Assembly: GCA_001724265.1 (NCBI GenBank)
Contig: MEDY01000396.1
Span: 1-27,763, forward strand
DNA from: Rhizaria sp. SCN 62-66
Lineage: Eukaryota > Rhizaria, unplaced
Direction: 5' to 3'
DNA: 27,763 bases
The notes under the pieces are model-generated. The model searched no databases and was not told where the DNA came from. It saw only the letters and a program-made list of their open reading frames with translations. The position numbers and the translations under genes are program-made. Positions 19,908 through 27,763 of the stretch are shown one piece after another (positions within the stretch are counted from its first letter, which is position 1; every line of letters begins with the position of its first letter).

Positions 19908-20599
19908 ATGGTACGTCTAATTAATTGTCTTCGCTAAATTACATATTTTAGATATACCATCCAGCCGCACGTGTATTCGTTTTGAGATCTCACATGCCCT
20001 CCTACGTCGTCGGTGCCTGTTAGGAGCTTGACCGTCGCATTCTGGACTCGCTGTCGCTGGGCAACAGCGAGGGCGTTTTTGACGACAAGCAGTTTGCGAA
20101 GCTTGCCGACGCGGTTGCGCGCGTGGCGTCGAACGAGGTGGACGCCGAGACGATGGAGAAGGTCCTCGCGTCGATGAAGACTGACGCCCTCAAGACGAAG
20201 CAGCTGTACACTGCGCTGCTCAACCTGGCCTATGAGGCCGCTCGCCACGACGCGAAGCTCCCCGAGATCACATCATTTGTCGACGACCGGCTGTCGAGCG
20301 ACCGCCTGGAGGCTTTCTACTCCATCTTCGACGCCAGCAAGGCCAAGATCCGCTCTCAGCTCGCTCGCAACTCGATTTCCTTCCCCGACGTTGTCGACAT
20401 CGCGTGGCGCCTCGACTATTACGTGCAAAACAATCAGCTCGAGCACATCCGCACGCCCGTGTTTTTCGTCACGCTTACGACGCAGGCCGCGGACGGTTCG
20501 CTGGGCACGGTCGAGTTCACTGCGTCTGTGCAGGAGCTCCAGGACCTCCTTGCGCGCGTCAAGGAGGCCTGTAACGCCGCCAAGCTCGTCACTATCTAA
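19908..20599 (+). CDS. COMMD3: COMM-domain protein, COMMD3-like (two exons)
   Basis: The coding part of exon 1 is only the start codon (19908-19910). The intron begins at the next base (GTACGT) and ends in TAG at 20023. Exon 2 (20024-20599) then reads Glu-Leu-Asp onward. The product has 192 residues, close to the roughly 195 of animal COMMD3, which also starts Met-Glu-Leu. Residues 2-110 form the helical HN domain. The COMM domain (about 121-190) contains FPDVVDIAWRLDYYVQNNQL, TPVFFVTL and a closing helix LQDLLARVKEAC; the WRLDY.V..NQL pattern is characteristic of COMMD3. COMMD proteins assemble in the Commander/CCC complex for endosomal cargo recycling. An unspliced reading would hit the in-frame TAG at 20021, so splicing decides the start. 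The stop is TAA. Confidence 0.9.
19911..20023 (+). other. Intron directly after the COMMD3 start codon, 113 nt
   Basis: ATG|GTACGT at the donor and TGTTAG|GAG at the acceptor, phase 0. The intron is AT-rich in its first half. Removal gives the Met-Glu-Leu N-terminus expected from COMMD3 relatives. Confidence 0.88.
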
Positions 20600-21090
20600 G
20601 CCCTACGTCACGCAACTGCGCTACTCTACCCCACGGCACACATCCGACGGCATTGCGCTGTGTCTGACGATCGGCGCGCGACTTGCGATCGCTGTGACGC
20701 GCACTTCAGCTGTCATAAGTGTGCTGCACGACAGGCTGGTCACATCTTTCTCGTGGGCGATAGGCCAAGCAGGCCATTTATCGTGTGTAATCACTGTCCA
20801 ACGCTGTGGAAATCTACCCGCAACGTGCTACAAAGCAATATCTGTTATTTTTTCTCTTGCTATCGTCTCTTTATCATCATGCGTCGCAGTTAACGTATTT
20901 CAGTGCCAACTGAGGAAGTAAAAAGTGTTCGAAGTGAGTTGTTTAGAATATTTGTTTAGATTTATTTTTTCACATATACAAAATAATACACCTATTTTTC
21001 ATTCATCACATCTATCTACCAGTTATTTTCCTTTACCGACACAAATCGCTATGATTGTCAATTGCGACTTGCGCACTATTCGGCACTTCC
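20600..21090. other. Convergent intergenic region with a Cys-rich open frame
   Basis: This gap lies between the COMMD3 end (+) and the SETD3-like end (-). The COMMD3 frame stays open for about 97 codons past its TAA, to a stop at 20891-20893. This stretch includes CDRCDAHFSCHKC and VCNHC, but it has no ATG at its start. From about 20840 the DNA is plainly AT-rich, and TTTATT at 20961-20966 could be the SETD3-like poly(A) signal on the minus strand. No RNA gene was recognised. Confidence 0.4.
20961..20966 (-). terminator. Possible poly(A) signal of the SETD3-like gene
   Basis: AATAAA on the minus strand, about 125 bases past the stop. Position is the only support. Confidence 0.3.
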
Positions 21091-22818
21091 TTAGAGTTTG
21101 CCGGCCTCGATGCGCGCGAGCTGTGCGACAACGAGCGCAGTCTCCCCGTCGACCATCTTGCGCGCGAGCCGCGTGAAGGCCGTATCCGGCACCGCCTCGC
21201 CCTCGGGCCCCGCCTCCGCGGCGGCGGCAGCAGCTTTGCTGGCATCATCCCCGTCGCCATCATCTTCAACGATCTCGAGTTGCGCGCCCTCACGCCGCTC
21301 CGCGCTCTTCTGCGCGGCCTTGGCCACGGCGCGCGCCGCCTCGGCCGCGGCCGCCGGGTGCGCGGCCTCAACGTTGGCCTTGAGGGCTGACATCACGCGC
21401 ACGCGCCAGTCGTCAGGGCAGTCGTCTGCGAAGAGCCAGTGCTTGGTGCGCTGCAGGATCTCAAGCATCTCGGCGCCGTCCATGCCAGGCTTGCTGGGGT
21501 CCACCCCGGCCTCCTTAAACGCCTTGGTAAGCCCCAGCAGCGCTGCCGAGACTTCCTCGCGCGTCATGCATTGCACGGCGAGCACGCGCCACACGTCGCG
21601 CCACTGGTCCAGCGGCGCGAACGGCGGGGGCACCGCCCCGGCCGCGGCGCCAGTCGCCGTCCTGATCGGGACGGCGAACTCGGCGTGGGTCAGCCCCAGG
21701 CGCGCGGAGACCATGGCCTTGATCTTGAACAGCGGGTCGCCGACAGCGAGCGAGAAGCGGGCCAACAACCTGTCTCCCGGAAGCGCCGGGACGACGAAGC
21801 CCTGGTAGGCAAAGAGCAAAGAGTTCGGCCGGCCGCCGTAGTCGATGTAGATCTGCCCGCCATTGGCCACAGCAGCGTGCAGGAACGACTCCGAGCTCTG
21901 CGTCGGCCAGTCAAACGCCGACTTAAGTGCGCCGCCGAACGGAGCGTGGTTGAGCGAATCGAAGCCCGGGATGAGAGCGATGGTGGTCACTGGGCGGCCG
22001 CCGGGACGAAAAGACGACGCGAGGATCTTGTTCTGGCGCGCCATGAGCGTAGCGACGGCCCAGCGGAACTCGCGAAATGTGAACTCGGGGAGCTTCACCC
22101 CCTGGCGCGCGCGGGCCGCGGCGATCTGGTCCACGGCGTCGACGTACTGACGCACGTGCGTCGTCACCATGAGCAGCGCGGCGGCGTAGGTCGCCGAGCC
22201 CTTGAGCGCGCGTAGCTCTGCGGGCGACGCGTGCAGCGGCGTGGTGTACGCAGCGGGGAGAATCGCCAAGTACGGCGCCCAGAAGGAGCTGGCGCCCGCG
22301 AGACGTTCAAAGAGGAGGTGGAGTGCGGTGGCGAGAGAGTGCGACCGCTGCAGACGCTCGTCGCGCTCGATGACGACGCGCAGGGGCGACTCGAGCGCAG
22401 TCTCAAAAGTCAACATCGCCTTGCGTGGGATGCGCATGAAGAGCTCGTCGGCTTCCAGGTCACGCGCGGCGACGACGCCGGAGCCCTCGGGGACGGCGGA
22501 GGAGAAAACGAACGAATCGTCGAGCCCGCTGTCGGGGGCGACGCGCTTGAGCCACTGCGCAAACGTCACGTAAAGTGTCTCGAGCTCGTCCGCGGAGACC
22601 TCGACGTCCATAAATGAGGGCGCGGAAGGGTTCTTCTGGGCCTCGATGAGCGTCTGCAGCAGAGGCCAGAGCTGGGCGTAGTACACCTCAAGCTCGGCCA
22701 CTGACGCGGGGCGCTGCTGCTCCATCTGCTTCTGCGTGTACGCCTCCGTCGCGCTGCGCAGGGCCGCAAGGGCCTTTTCAGTCCGGTCCAGCCGGGTCTG
22801 CGCGTACAGGTTTGACAT
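21091..22818 (-). CDS. SETD3-like SET-domain methyltransferase
   Basis: This 575-residue protein belongs to the SETD3/Rubisco-LSMT type of SET enzymes, which use S-adenosylmethionine; animal SETD3 methylates actin His73. An N-terminal helical segment (1-95) precedes the split SET domain (about 102-330): EGSGVVAARDL (111-121), FMRIPRKAML, SSFWAPYL (177-184), FRWAVATLMARQN (251-263), ALIPGFDSLNH (281-291, cofactor-binding Asn-His) and IYIDYGGRPN (323-332, catalytic Tyr). The LSMT substrate-binding domain follows, ending in an Ala-rich acidic linker and a TRLARKMVDGE helix. N263 matches SETD3 Asn255, which contacts the target histidine; Trp273 is Phe (F287) here. The ATG at 22818 was chosen because coding-like composition begins there; an in-frame ATG at 22926 would add 36 residues. 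The stop is TAA. Confidence 0.85.
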   Translation of the reverse strand: MSNLYAQTRLDRTEKALAALRSATEAYTQKQMEQQRPASVAELEVYYAQLWPLLQTLIEAQKNPSAPSFMDVEVSADELETLYVTFAQWLKRVAPDSGLDDSFVFSSAVPEGSGVVAARDLEADELFMRIPRKAMLTFETALESPLRVVIERDERLQRSHSLATALHLLFERLAGASSFWAPYLAILPAAYTTPLHASPAELRALKGSATYAAALLMVTTHVRQYVDAVDQIAAARARQGVKLPEFTFREFRWAVATLMARQNKILASSFRPGGRPVTTIALIPGFDSLNHAPFGGALKSAFDWPTQSSESFLHAAVANGGQIYIDYGGRPNSLLFAYQGFVVPALPGDRLLARFSLAVGDPLFKIKAMVSARLGLTHAEFAVPIRTATGAAAGAVPPPFAPLDQWRDVWRVLAVQCMTREEVSAALLGLTKAFKEAGVDPSKPGMDGAEMLEILQRTKHWLFADDCPDDWRVRVMSALKANVEAAHPAAAAEAARAVAKAAQKSAERREGAQLEIVEDDGDGDDASKAAAAAAEAGPEGEAVPDTAFTRLARKMVDGETALVVAQLARIEAGKL

Positions 22819-23264
22819 GTCGGCTCCGGGCTGCGAATGCGGCAGTCGCAGTGGGGGAGCGAGTGGAGAGGGATAGGAGAAGTGCGAAATGATGCGGATT
22901 AGTCGGTTATTTGTGGACATGTGCATTGTAATTTAGTGATCATGTACACTATCGCTGCTTCAATTCTGTTCTATTAGTGAAATGCTATATGACGGAAGAC
23001 TGACCGAGAACATGATGTTGAAACTCACTAAACGGGACGCGTGCTGTGAGCCCGGCGCTCGCCACGATAGGCTCCGTGCGACCATAGAACAACGTATAGA
23101 CGGTTTATGATGTCCAACATTTGTCTAGATCCTGACACATCTGGAATATATTGAGCGGTGAAGCCTGTTGTACATAATAGGTGAAATTTGTGTATATAAC
23201 GTAGTCCCATATCTTCCTAGCCCCCTTCCTCTGATTCTGTTGTTTTGCCTTCGCTCATGTCGTC
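22819..23264. promoter_or_regulatory. Gap between the p24 gene end and the SETD3-like gene start
   Basis: Both flanking genes are on the minus strand, so this holds the p24 3' end and the SETD3-like promoter and 5' UTR. It contains an alternative in-frame ATG at 22926 for the SETD3-like protein. The rest is AT-rich with no recognisable gene or RNA. Confidence 0.4.
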
Positions 23265-24231
23265 TTAATCAACCATGAGCTTCTTGGCGCGGAAATACCG
23301 CTTAAGGTACCAGATCTGCAGGAGGCCCGTGCCGACCAGAATGATGATCGCCACGACGTTAAACCACAGAACCTGCGACGCCGTGTTGGCGTTGAGCTCG
23401 CGCATCTCCTCCTGGCGGCGACTCAACCACGTCTCATCGCGGCGGATGCCGGAGACGATCTGCTCCAAGTGCGAGACCTGCACCTCAAGAGGGCGCAGGT
23501 TCTTCTTCGTGGCCACGTTCTTCGGTTTGGCCTCGGCGCCGGTCAGCAGGCGGAACTTGATCGTCTTAGGACCCTCTGTAAAGATAAAAAGAACAAAGAA
23601 TCCAGGTAGACAGAGTGAGTGTGTGTTGGATAAAGGGAATACATCAAATGAAAGCAGCAACTCCTTAGGACAGAATAGATGGCTATCCAACATAGCAGTA
23701 TCTGCGTCCGCTATGCACATAAATGCACAGAGTCAGCTATCTTGTGAACATGTGCAACTACCGGCGAGGTTGCGGCACGGTCACAAACGTACCATGATCA
23801 ACGGTATTAGAAAAGCACGCCTTATACTCTCCGTTATCCGCGGCGGTGTATGCAAAGTTGCCCTCGAAGGCGTGGGGCTTGTGGAAAGCGACGGCGCCAA
23901 GGGGGTCGCGCACGTTGACAGCGACGACACGGCCCTCGGGCTCGACCCAGAACTCGCCAGAGACGTACTCGCCGCGGATCACGTCTTGGCTGTAGGCGCA
24001 GAACGCAAAAGAAAGCACAAAAAGCACGTGGAGGTGAGATTGAGGCATGCATAATCTGCAAGAGAAAGAACATTCATGAGAGAGAAACAACCCGAGAGAG
24101 AGGGAGTTGTGGGTGGGGACGAACCTGATGCAAGTCTCCTCGCCGACGCGGAGCGTGAAGCCGAGGGCGCTGACACCGCCAAGGGTCGCAATAAACGCGA
24201 CCGCGGCAGCACACAGCGCGAGCAAACACAT
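23265..24231 (-). CDS. p24/EMP24/TMED family cargo receptor (three exons)
   Basis: This type I membrane protein of 204 residues is assembled from exons 24231-24125, 23989-23793 and 23575-23265. Exon 1 encodes a signal peptide (MCLLALCAAAVAFIATLGGV) and the start of the GOLD domain with the first conserved Cys (EETCI). Exon 2 supplies the GOLD beta-sandwich: GEYVSGEFWV, DPLGAV, EGNFAYTA and GEYKACFSNT with the second Cys. Exon 3 carries a heptad coiled coil (LRPLEVQVSHLEQIVSGI), the NANTASQVLWF entry to the membrane helix, and the tail YLKRYFRAKKLMVD. The family cycles between ER and Golgi in COPII and COPI vesicles and selects cargo such as GPI-anchored proteins. The tail has the aromatic pair for COPII, but its Lys-Lys is 5-6 residues from the end rather than at KKXX. 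The stop is TAA. Confidence 0.95.
23576..23792 (-). other. Second intron of the p24 gene, 217 nt
   Basis: Donor CATG|GTACGT, acceptor TTTACAG|AGG, phase 1. The joined codon is GAG (Glu), giving VDH-E-GPK, as expected across the GOLD/coiled-coil boundary. Confidence 0.92.
23990..24124 (-). other. First intron of the p24 gene, 135 nt
   Basis: Donor ATCAG|GTTCGT, acceptor CCTACAG|CCA, phase 2. The joined codon is AGC (Ser), giving TCI-S-QDVIRG. This is the only donor here that is not GTACGT, but it keeps C at +4. Confidence 0.88.
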
Positions 24232-24961
24232 GAGGTCTAAGCATGGGGGGCAAGCAATGGGGGCAGAAGGAAGATGGGTTGTTGGGTTAGTTTGACTCAG
24301 CAAACGCGCGCTAAAATCACGCCACGAGCACAGCGTAAACAGAAGCCGAAGAAATGAAGGAAAGATATAGTATTCAATGATGTCGGAAACCTAGAGTACA
24401 CGCAGTTGCATAACGCCATTATGGACAGATGTAGCACATATCGCTGTTGATTTTGGCCGATTTAGCTGACGCTTCGTCAAGAGCTGCGACCGTGGCCGAC
24501 CGTGGTCGCCGTGTAACAACCAACCGAGATATCTCCCGAGCTATTGTGCGCTGTATAACTATCGTCTGGCTTCGGAGGTTACTGTTTACAGCGTCATCAT
24601 GCACATCTGAAACATATTTCTTTATTATCCCCCACCATTTGCTGAGTCTATCTCGCTCTAGTCTTGTCGAGATACGCTGCCGCGCAGGCGAGACAACCGC
24701 TCCAAATACTCTTGCTTTCGTCGCCCTAAAGCCACAAACCATCATTTATAGTTGTAACCGCGGGATTTTAGAGTGTACCCACGCTATTCCGATATGTAGT
24801 GCCGTGTGATTTGTCTTAGATGGTCTTACTTGTGCGTCTGATTCGAAGTTACGCTCGCAAGTCGCCTTCGCCAAGTCCTATCCCCACCCTCGAACGATAT
24901 CATTTGCCTCACGTTCCGCCTCTTGTTCACTGTTTCTCGCCTTGTTTCCGCAGACGGCGCA
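24232..24961. promoter_or_regulatory. Divergent region between the p24 and BAR-like genes
   Basis: This 730-bp AT-richer gap must hold both promoters. A 108-codon ATG-started frame runs on the minus strand (24745 to TAA at 24419) and a 120-codon frame opposes it. Both use AT-rich codons unlike the neighbouring genes and match no family I know, so neither is called a gene. A TTTCCGCAG just before the BAR-like ATG could be a 5'-UTR intron acceptor. Confidence 0.4.
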
Positions 24962-27292
24962 ATGTCGTTTTTCAAAAACTTGTGGTTTGGCAAGCCGCAA
25001 CCTGACGCTACTCTTCAGGAGTATGTCAAGGGTACGTTACTCCTCTTCTGACACGCACGCACGCGCTTCCAACCCACCAACATCTTACGAGCTCCAGTCA
25101 GCCATATTGCGACTTTTTACCCGAATGCGAACGTTCCTTCGACGTGTATTTTTATCTTATGCGAATATGTCTTATCCCTTTCCCTTTGCACTCATCTTTC
25201 GCTTCTGTACCCCTCGCCCGCCCACGCACACAACGCCGTTTTTTAAAACTTCACGCCACTTGCGATGTCGCACACACGCACAATAGAGATCGACGCGCTG
25301 ACTGACGTAATGCAGGACATGCGCACCAAGTTCTCCGCCTACTGCAACGCCGTTGTCCACATCGGCACCACCGGTCTCGAGCTCGCCGACGGTGTCCACA
25401 AGTTCAACCAGAAGCACCGCCCCGGCCACCTCCCGTCGCTCTCGTTCGCACAGGTCCAGTACGCGTTCCGCGAGCAGCTGCGCCTTAAGTGGGCGCGCCA
25501 GTTTAAGGAAGAGGCGATTTACATGTTCGAGCACTGGTACAAGCAGTCCGAGGCGCAGAAGAACACCATCGCTAACTTCGAGATCGCCCGCCAGCACTGC
25601 CACCACCTCAAGGCGCAGCTTCTTGAGCTGCTCGACCAGCGCGCCAAGCTCGTGGAGAAAAACAAGCCCGTCCCGCCGACGCTGACAAAAGAGTCTGCGG
25701 ACGCCGACCAGCAGTTCCGCAAGTACTCTACCGCTCTCGACTCGATGCGCGCCGCTATCGTGAGCAACCAGCAGCGGCTCACGGGCCCCCAGGGCCAGTT
25801 CGTGTACTTCGACAAGGCCTTCGCGACGCTGCTTGAGATGCAGGTTTCGCTCGAGCGCGAGATGCGCCGCGTCGTCGACGCCTACGAGCCGCTCATTGCC
25901 GCCGCGCGCCAGGAGCTGGGCGCTCCGAACAGCGGCCTCAGCGACAGAGCCGCCGCCGTTGGCGACGCACAGTTGCGCGAAGACGAGATGGCGATGACGG
26001 GCTTCGAGCGCCAGCTTAAGGAGATGGCCGAGTTCGTCGTCCAGACCCACCTTGAGCAGGACGACGGCGGCGGCGCGGCGGCGTCCCCGCTCAAGCGCAA
26101 CCTCGAGGTCGACGCGCTGCTGCAACAGTTTGTGGCCTCCGCGCCCCCCACACCACAGGCCAGCGGCGACGGCGCCGGCGCGGGCTCCGGCCGTGTCGGC
26201 GGGCTGCGGCTGTCCCTGGGCGCCACGGGGTCTTCCGCGGCCGGCTCCGGCGGCGCGGGCTCGGGCGACTTGCTCTCCGCGCCGTCCCCGCGCTTGCTCG
26301 CGTCGGCGCGCAAGAAGAAGCGGCTGTCGTGGGGCGTTAACGCCGGCGTGTCCACCGTCGACAGCCCGGTGCACGGCGCGACCCCGCTTAAGGGTTCGCT
26401 CGCCGAGCAGGCTATCGCCGAGGAGCCGGAGGACGGCGACAACGCGTCCGTCTCCTCCACTTCCGCCGCGGCCGCAGCCTCTGAGGGTCCGGCGCTGACT
26501 GGCGACGCTGCGACGCGCGCGCTCGCCCGCCGCTCTCTCGGTGCGCAATACGGCATTACAGACTCGCTGATGGAGACGGACATCGACGCGTATCTCGAGG
26601 GCCAGTTCGACGACGCTGCGGACGAGGACGACGAGCTTCACCTCCGTGCCGCCGCCGCCTCCGCCTCTGGCTCCGACCACGCGGTCACGGACGACAGTGC
26701 TGTGCATAGCGGCCTGCTCGCGCTGCCTTCCGCGCCGTCCACCGCGGCCTCCGCTCTCAGCACGCCGCTGGAGCCCGCCGAGCCTCCCGCCGTGATGCTG
26801 GCCAAGACGGCTGCCTGGCGCGACGCCGCCGACTCCGTATCCATGGCCGCCGGCGCCATCTCAGCCGCGGGCGACGGCCACACCGGTCTGCCCAGCGATG
26901 GCGCGGTTGACTGGCCCGCTGACCTCATCGTGCGCGACTTCGAGCTCCAGTCGTGGGAGTCCCGCGCGGGTCGTCGCAAGCCGCTGCGCGAGCTCCTCGC
27001 CACGCTTCAGCTCGCGCTGTGGCCCGGCGTGTCGTGGAAGGTCGTCACCATCGCCTCCATGGCGGGCTGGGCAGGCGTCGCGGCAGTGTTTAACCGCGCG
27101 TGGGCCGCCGTCGCGCCGGTGGCTGAGGCCGCGCGGAAGGAGCTCGGCGCCGCCGCGGCCGGGTCGCCCGCCACTGCGCTCGCCGCGCTCGGCGATAGCG
27201 CTGTCGGCGTCAAGTACATGACGGCGCTGCGGGTTGCGTCGGCGCTCGCGATCGCCATGGATGTCGAGGTGCGCACTGCCGGCGAGCTCTAA
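24962..27292 (+). CDS. BAR-like coiled-coil protein (two exons)
   Basis: Exon 1 (24962-25031) and exon 2 (25287-27292) join in phase 1 to give 691 residues. The N-terminus MSFFKNLWFGK looks like a short amphipathic membrane-binding helix. Residues about 24-215 are long charged helices with heptad character, including FREQLRLKWARQFKEEAIYM, ARQHCHHLKAQLLELLDQR and FRKYSTALDSMRAAI, consistent with a BAR-type membrane-curving dimer; this is a fold guess from pattern, not a firm family match. Residues about 300-560 are disordered Ala/Ser/Gly-rich sequence with a basic KKKRLSW motif (366-372) and several Ser/Thr-Pro sites. Near the C-terminus a hydrophobic stretch (607-626) could be a membrane-associated or membrane-spanning helix. 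The start ATG fits because splicing at AAGG|GTACGT joins a matching frame. The stop is TAA, itself within a 3' repeat. Confidence 0.6.
25032..25286 (+). other. Intron of the BAR-like gene, 255 nt
   Basis: Donor AAGG|GTACGT, acceptor CACAATAG|AGATC, phase 1. The joined codon is GAG, giving EYVK-E-IDAL. The interior is pyrimidine- and AT-rich compared with the exons. Confidence 0.85.
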
Positions 27293-27368
27293 GTATTCAC
27301 TCTCTAAGTATTTGCTTGCTCTAAGTATTCGCCCGCTCTAAATGCGCGCTCTAAGAACTCGCTCTCAG
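27287..27368 (+). repeat. Degenerate CTCTAAGTATTCGC tandem repeat over the BAR-like stop codon
   Basis: Five units of 15, 17, 17, 13 and 13 bases each begin CTCTAA, followed by a partial sixth. The first unit contains the end of the coding sequence and its TAA. The repeat is otherwise in the 3' UTR. Confidence 0.8.
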
Positions 27369-27763
27369 TTGTACTTGCGCTCTCTCTCGCTCGCTATGCT
27401 GTGTAGCATGCGCGCCCTTTTATGTAGTGCAGTTGCCTGATGCTAAGTCATGACTTGACTTGACTTGACGACCGTTCCGTTACGTAGACTCTATTCTCGA
27501 TCGACCCACTATTTCGTTTTTTGATCATTCCTGTTCTGTTTCACTAGTTCTTTGTTTTATTTTGTTGGATCACTCATGAGTAAAGTCGTTCCAAGAATAA
27601 ATTGTACATTTTCTTTCTTCGTCTCCCAAAATTCTTAAGTTGTTCTGAATTGCAATAGTTTTGTTTAACCCCTATGTAGCGTCAACTAAAAAACGCGATT
27701 TCGCGCTTTTTTTGCGACTTTGGCGCACTTTCGTAGAAGTTATCAAACTACGTGGTTTATTTA
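27293..27763. other. 3' flank of the BAR-like gene to the window end
   Basis: AT-rich and without a gene. It holds the CTCTAA repeat, the TGACT repeat, an AATAAA at 27596-27601 (possible poly(A) signal) and a small inverted repeat at 27688-27713 (A-run and CGCG pairing with CGCG and T-run). Confidence 0.5.
27451..27470 (+). repeat. Short TGACT pentanucleotide repeat
   Basis: Four adjacent copies (three TGACT, one TGACG) in the 3' flank of the BAR-like gene. This is a minor microsatellite with no known role. Confidence 0.8.

Noticed and set aside
20021-20023. A third in-frame TAG, in the COMMD3 frame, as support for UAG reassignment
   Set aside because: A good intron (ATG|GTACGT...TGTTAG|GAG) explains it and restores the expected N-terminus, so it is a splice acceptor.
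23028-23210. 60-codon minus-strand frame between the SETD3-like and p24 genes
   Set aside because: Short, AT-rich and without family resemblance; it fits chance in a promoter and 3'-UTR region.
25172-26707. 511-codon minus-strand frame opposite the BAR-like gene
   Set aside because: Antisense shadow produced by GC-biased third positions; the plus strand has a consistent spliced gene.
27688-27713. A-run/CGCG inverted repeat followed by T-run as a rho-independent terminator
   Set aside because: The window is eukaryotic, and the perfect stem would leave a loop of only two bases; at most it is a small cruciform-prone site.

Overview
The window looks like nuclear DNA of a unicellular eukaryote. 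It carries spliceosomal introns with GT..AG borders and typically eukaryotic families: DDB1-like, COMMD3-like, SETD3-like, TMED/p24 and TMEM53/DUF829. There are no operons or bacterial ribosome-binding sites. Coding regions are very GC-rich and full of Ala/Ser/Gly low complexity, while gene boundaries and introns are much more AT-rich. That contrast, together with splice sites and homology, was used to set gene limits. The species cannot be fixed from sequence alone; a compact GC-rich protist genome fits best.

Layout from left to right: the 3' end of an unrecognised Lys/Ala-rich protein (+, 1-99); an MFS transporter (-, 704-2950); an AT-richer gap with a probable broken gene remnant; an aldo/keto reductase in two exons (-, 3798-5065); a giant, probably organelle-targeted, PPR-like protein (+, 5470-11556); a TMEM53/DUF829 protein (+, 11809-12753); a giant DDB1-like beta-propeller protein (-, 13001-19618); COMMD3 with its intron directly after the start codon (+, 19908-20599); a SETD3-like methyltransferase (-, 21091-22818); a p24/TMED cargo receptor in three exons (-, 23265-24231); and a BAR-like coiled-coil protein in two exons (+, 24962-27292). 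Most are unrelated housekeeping functions, so no joint pathway is claimed.

The most notable observation concerns UAG. The two largest genes each contain exactly one in-frame stop inside an otherwise open, coding-like frame. Both are TAG and both are followed by C. None of the ten recognised genes uses TAG as its terminator (seven TAA, three TGA). This suggests that UAG may be read as an amino acid or efficiently read through here. Nonsense mutation, sequence error and ultra-short introns ending in TAG remain open alternatives. The five introns that could be resolved have donors of the form GTNCGT (four are GTACGT), an unusual fixed C at +4.
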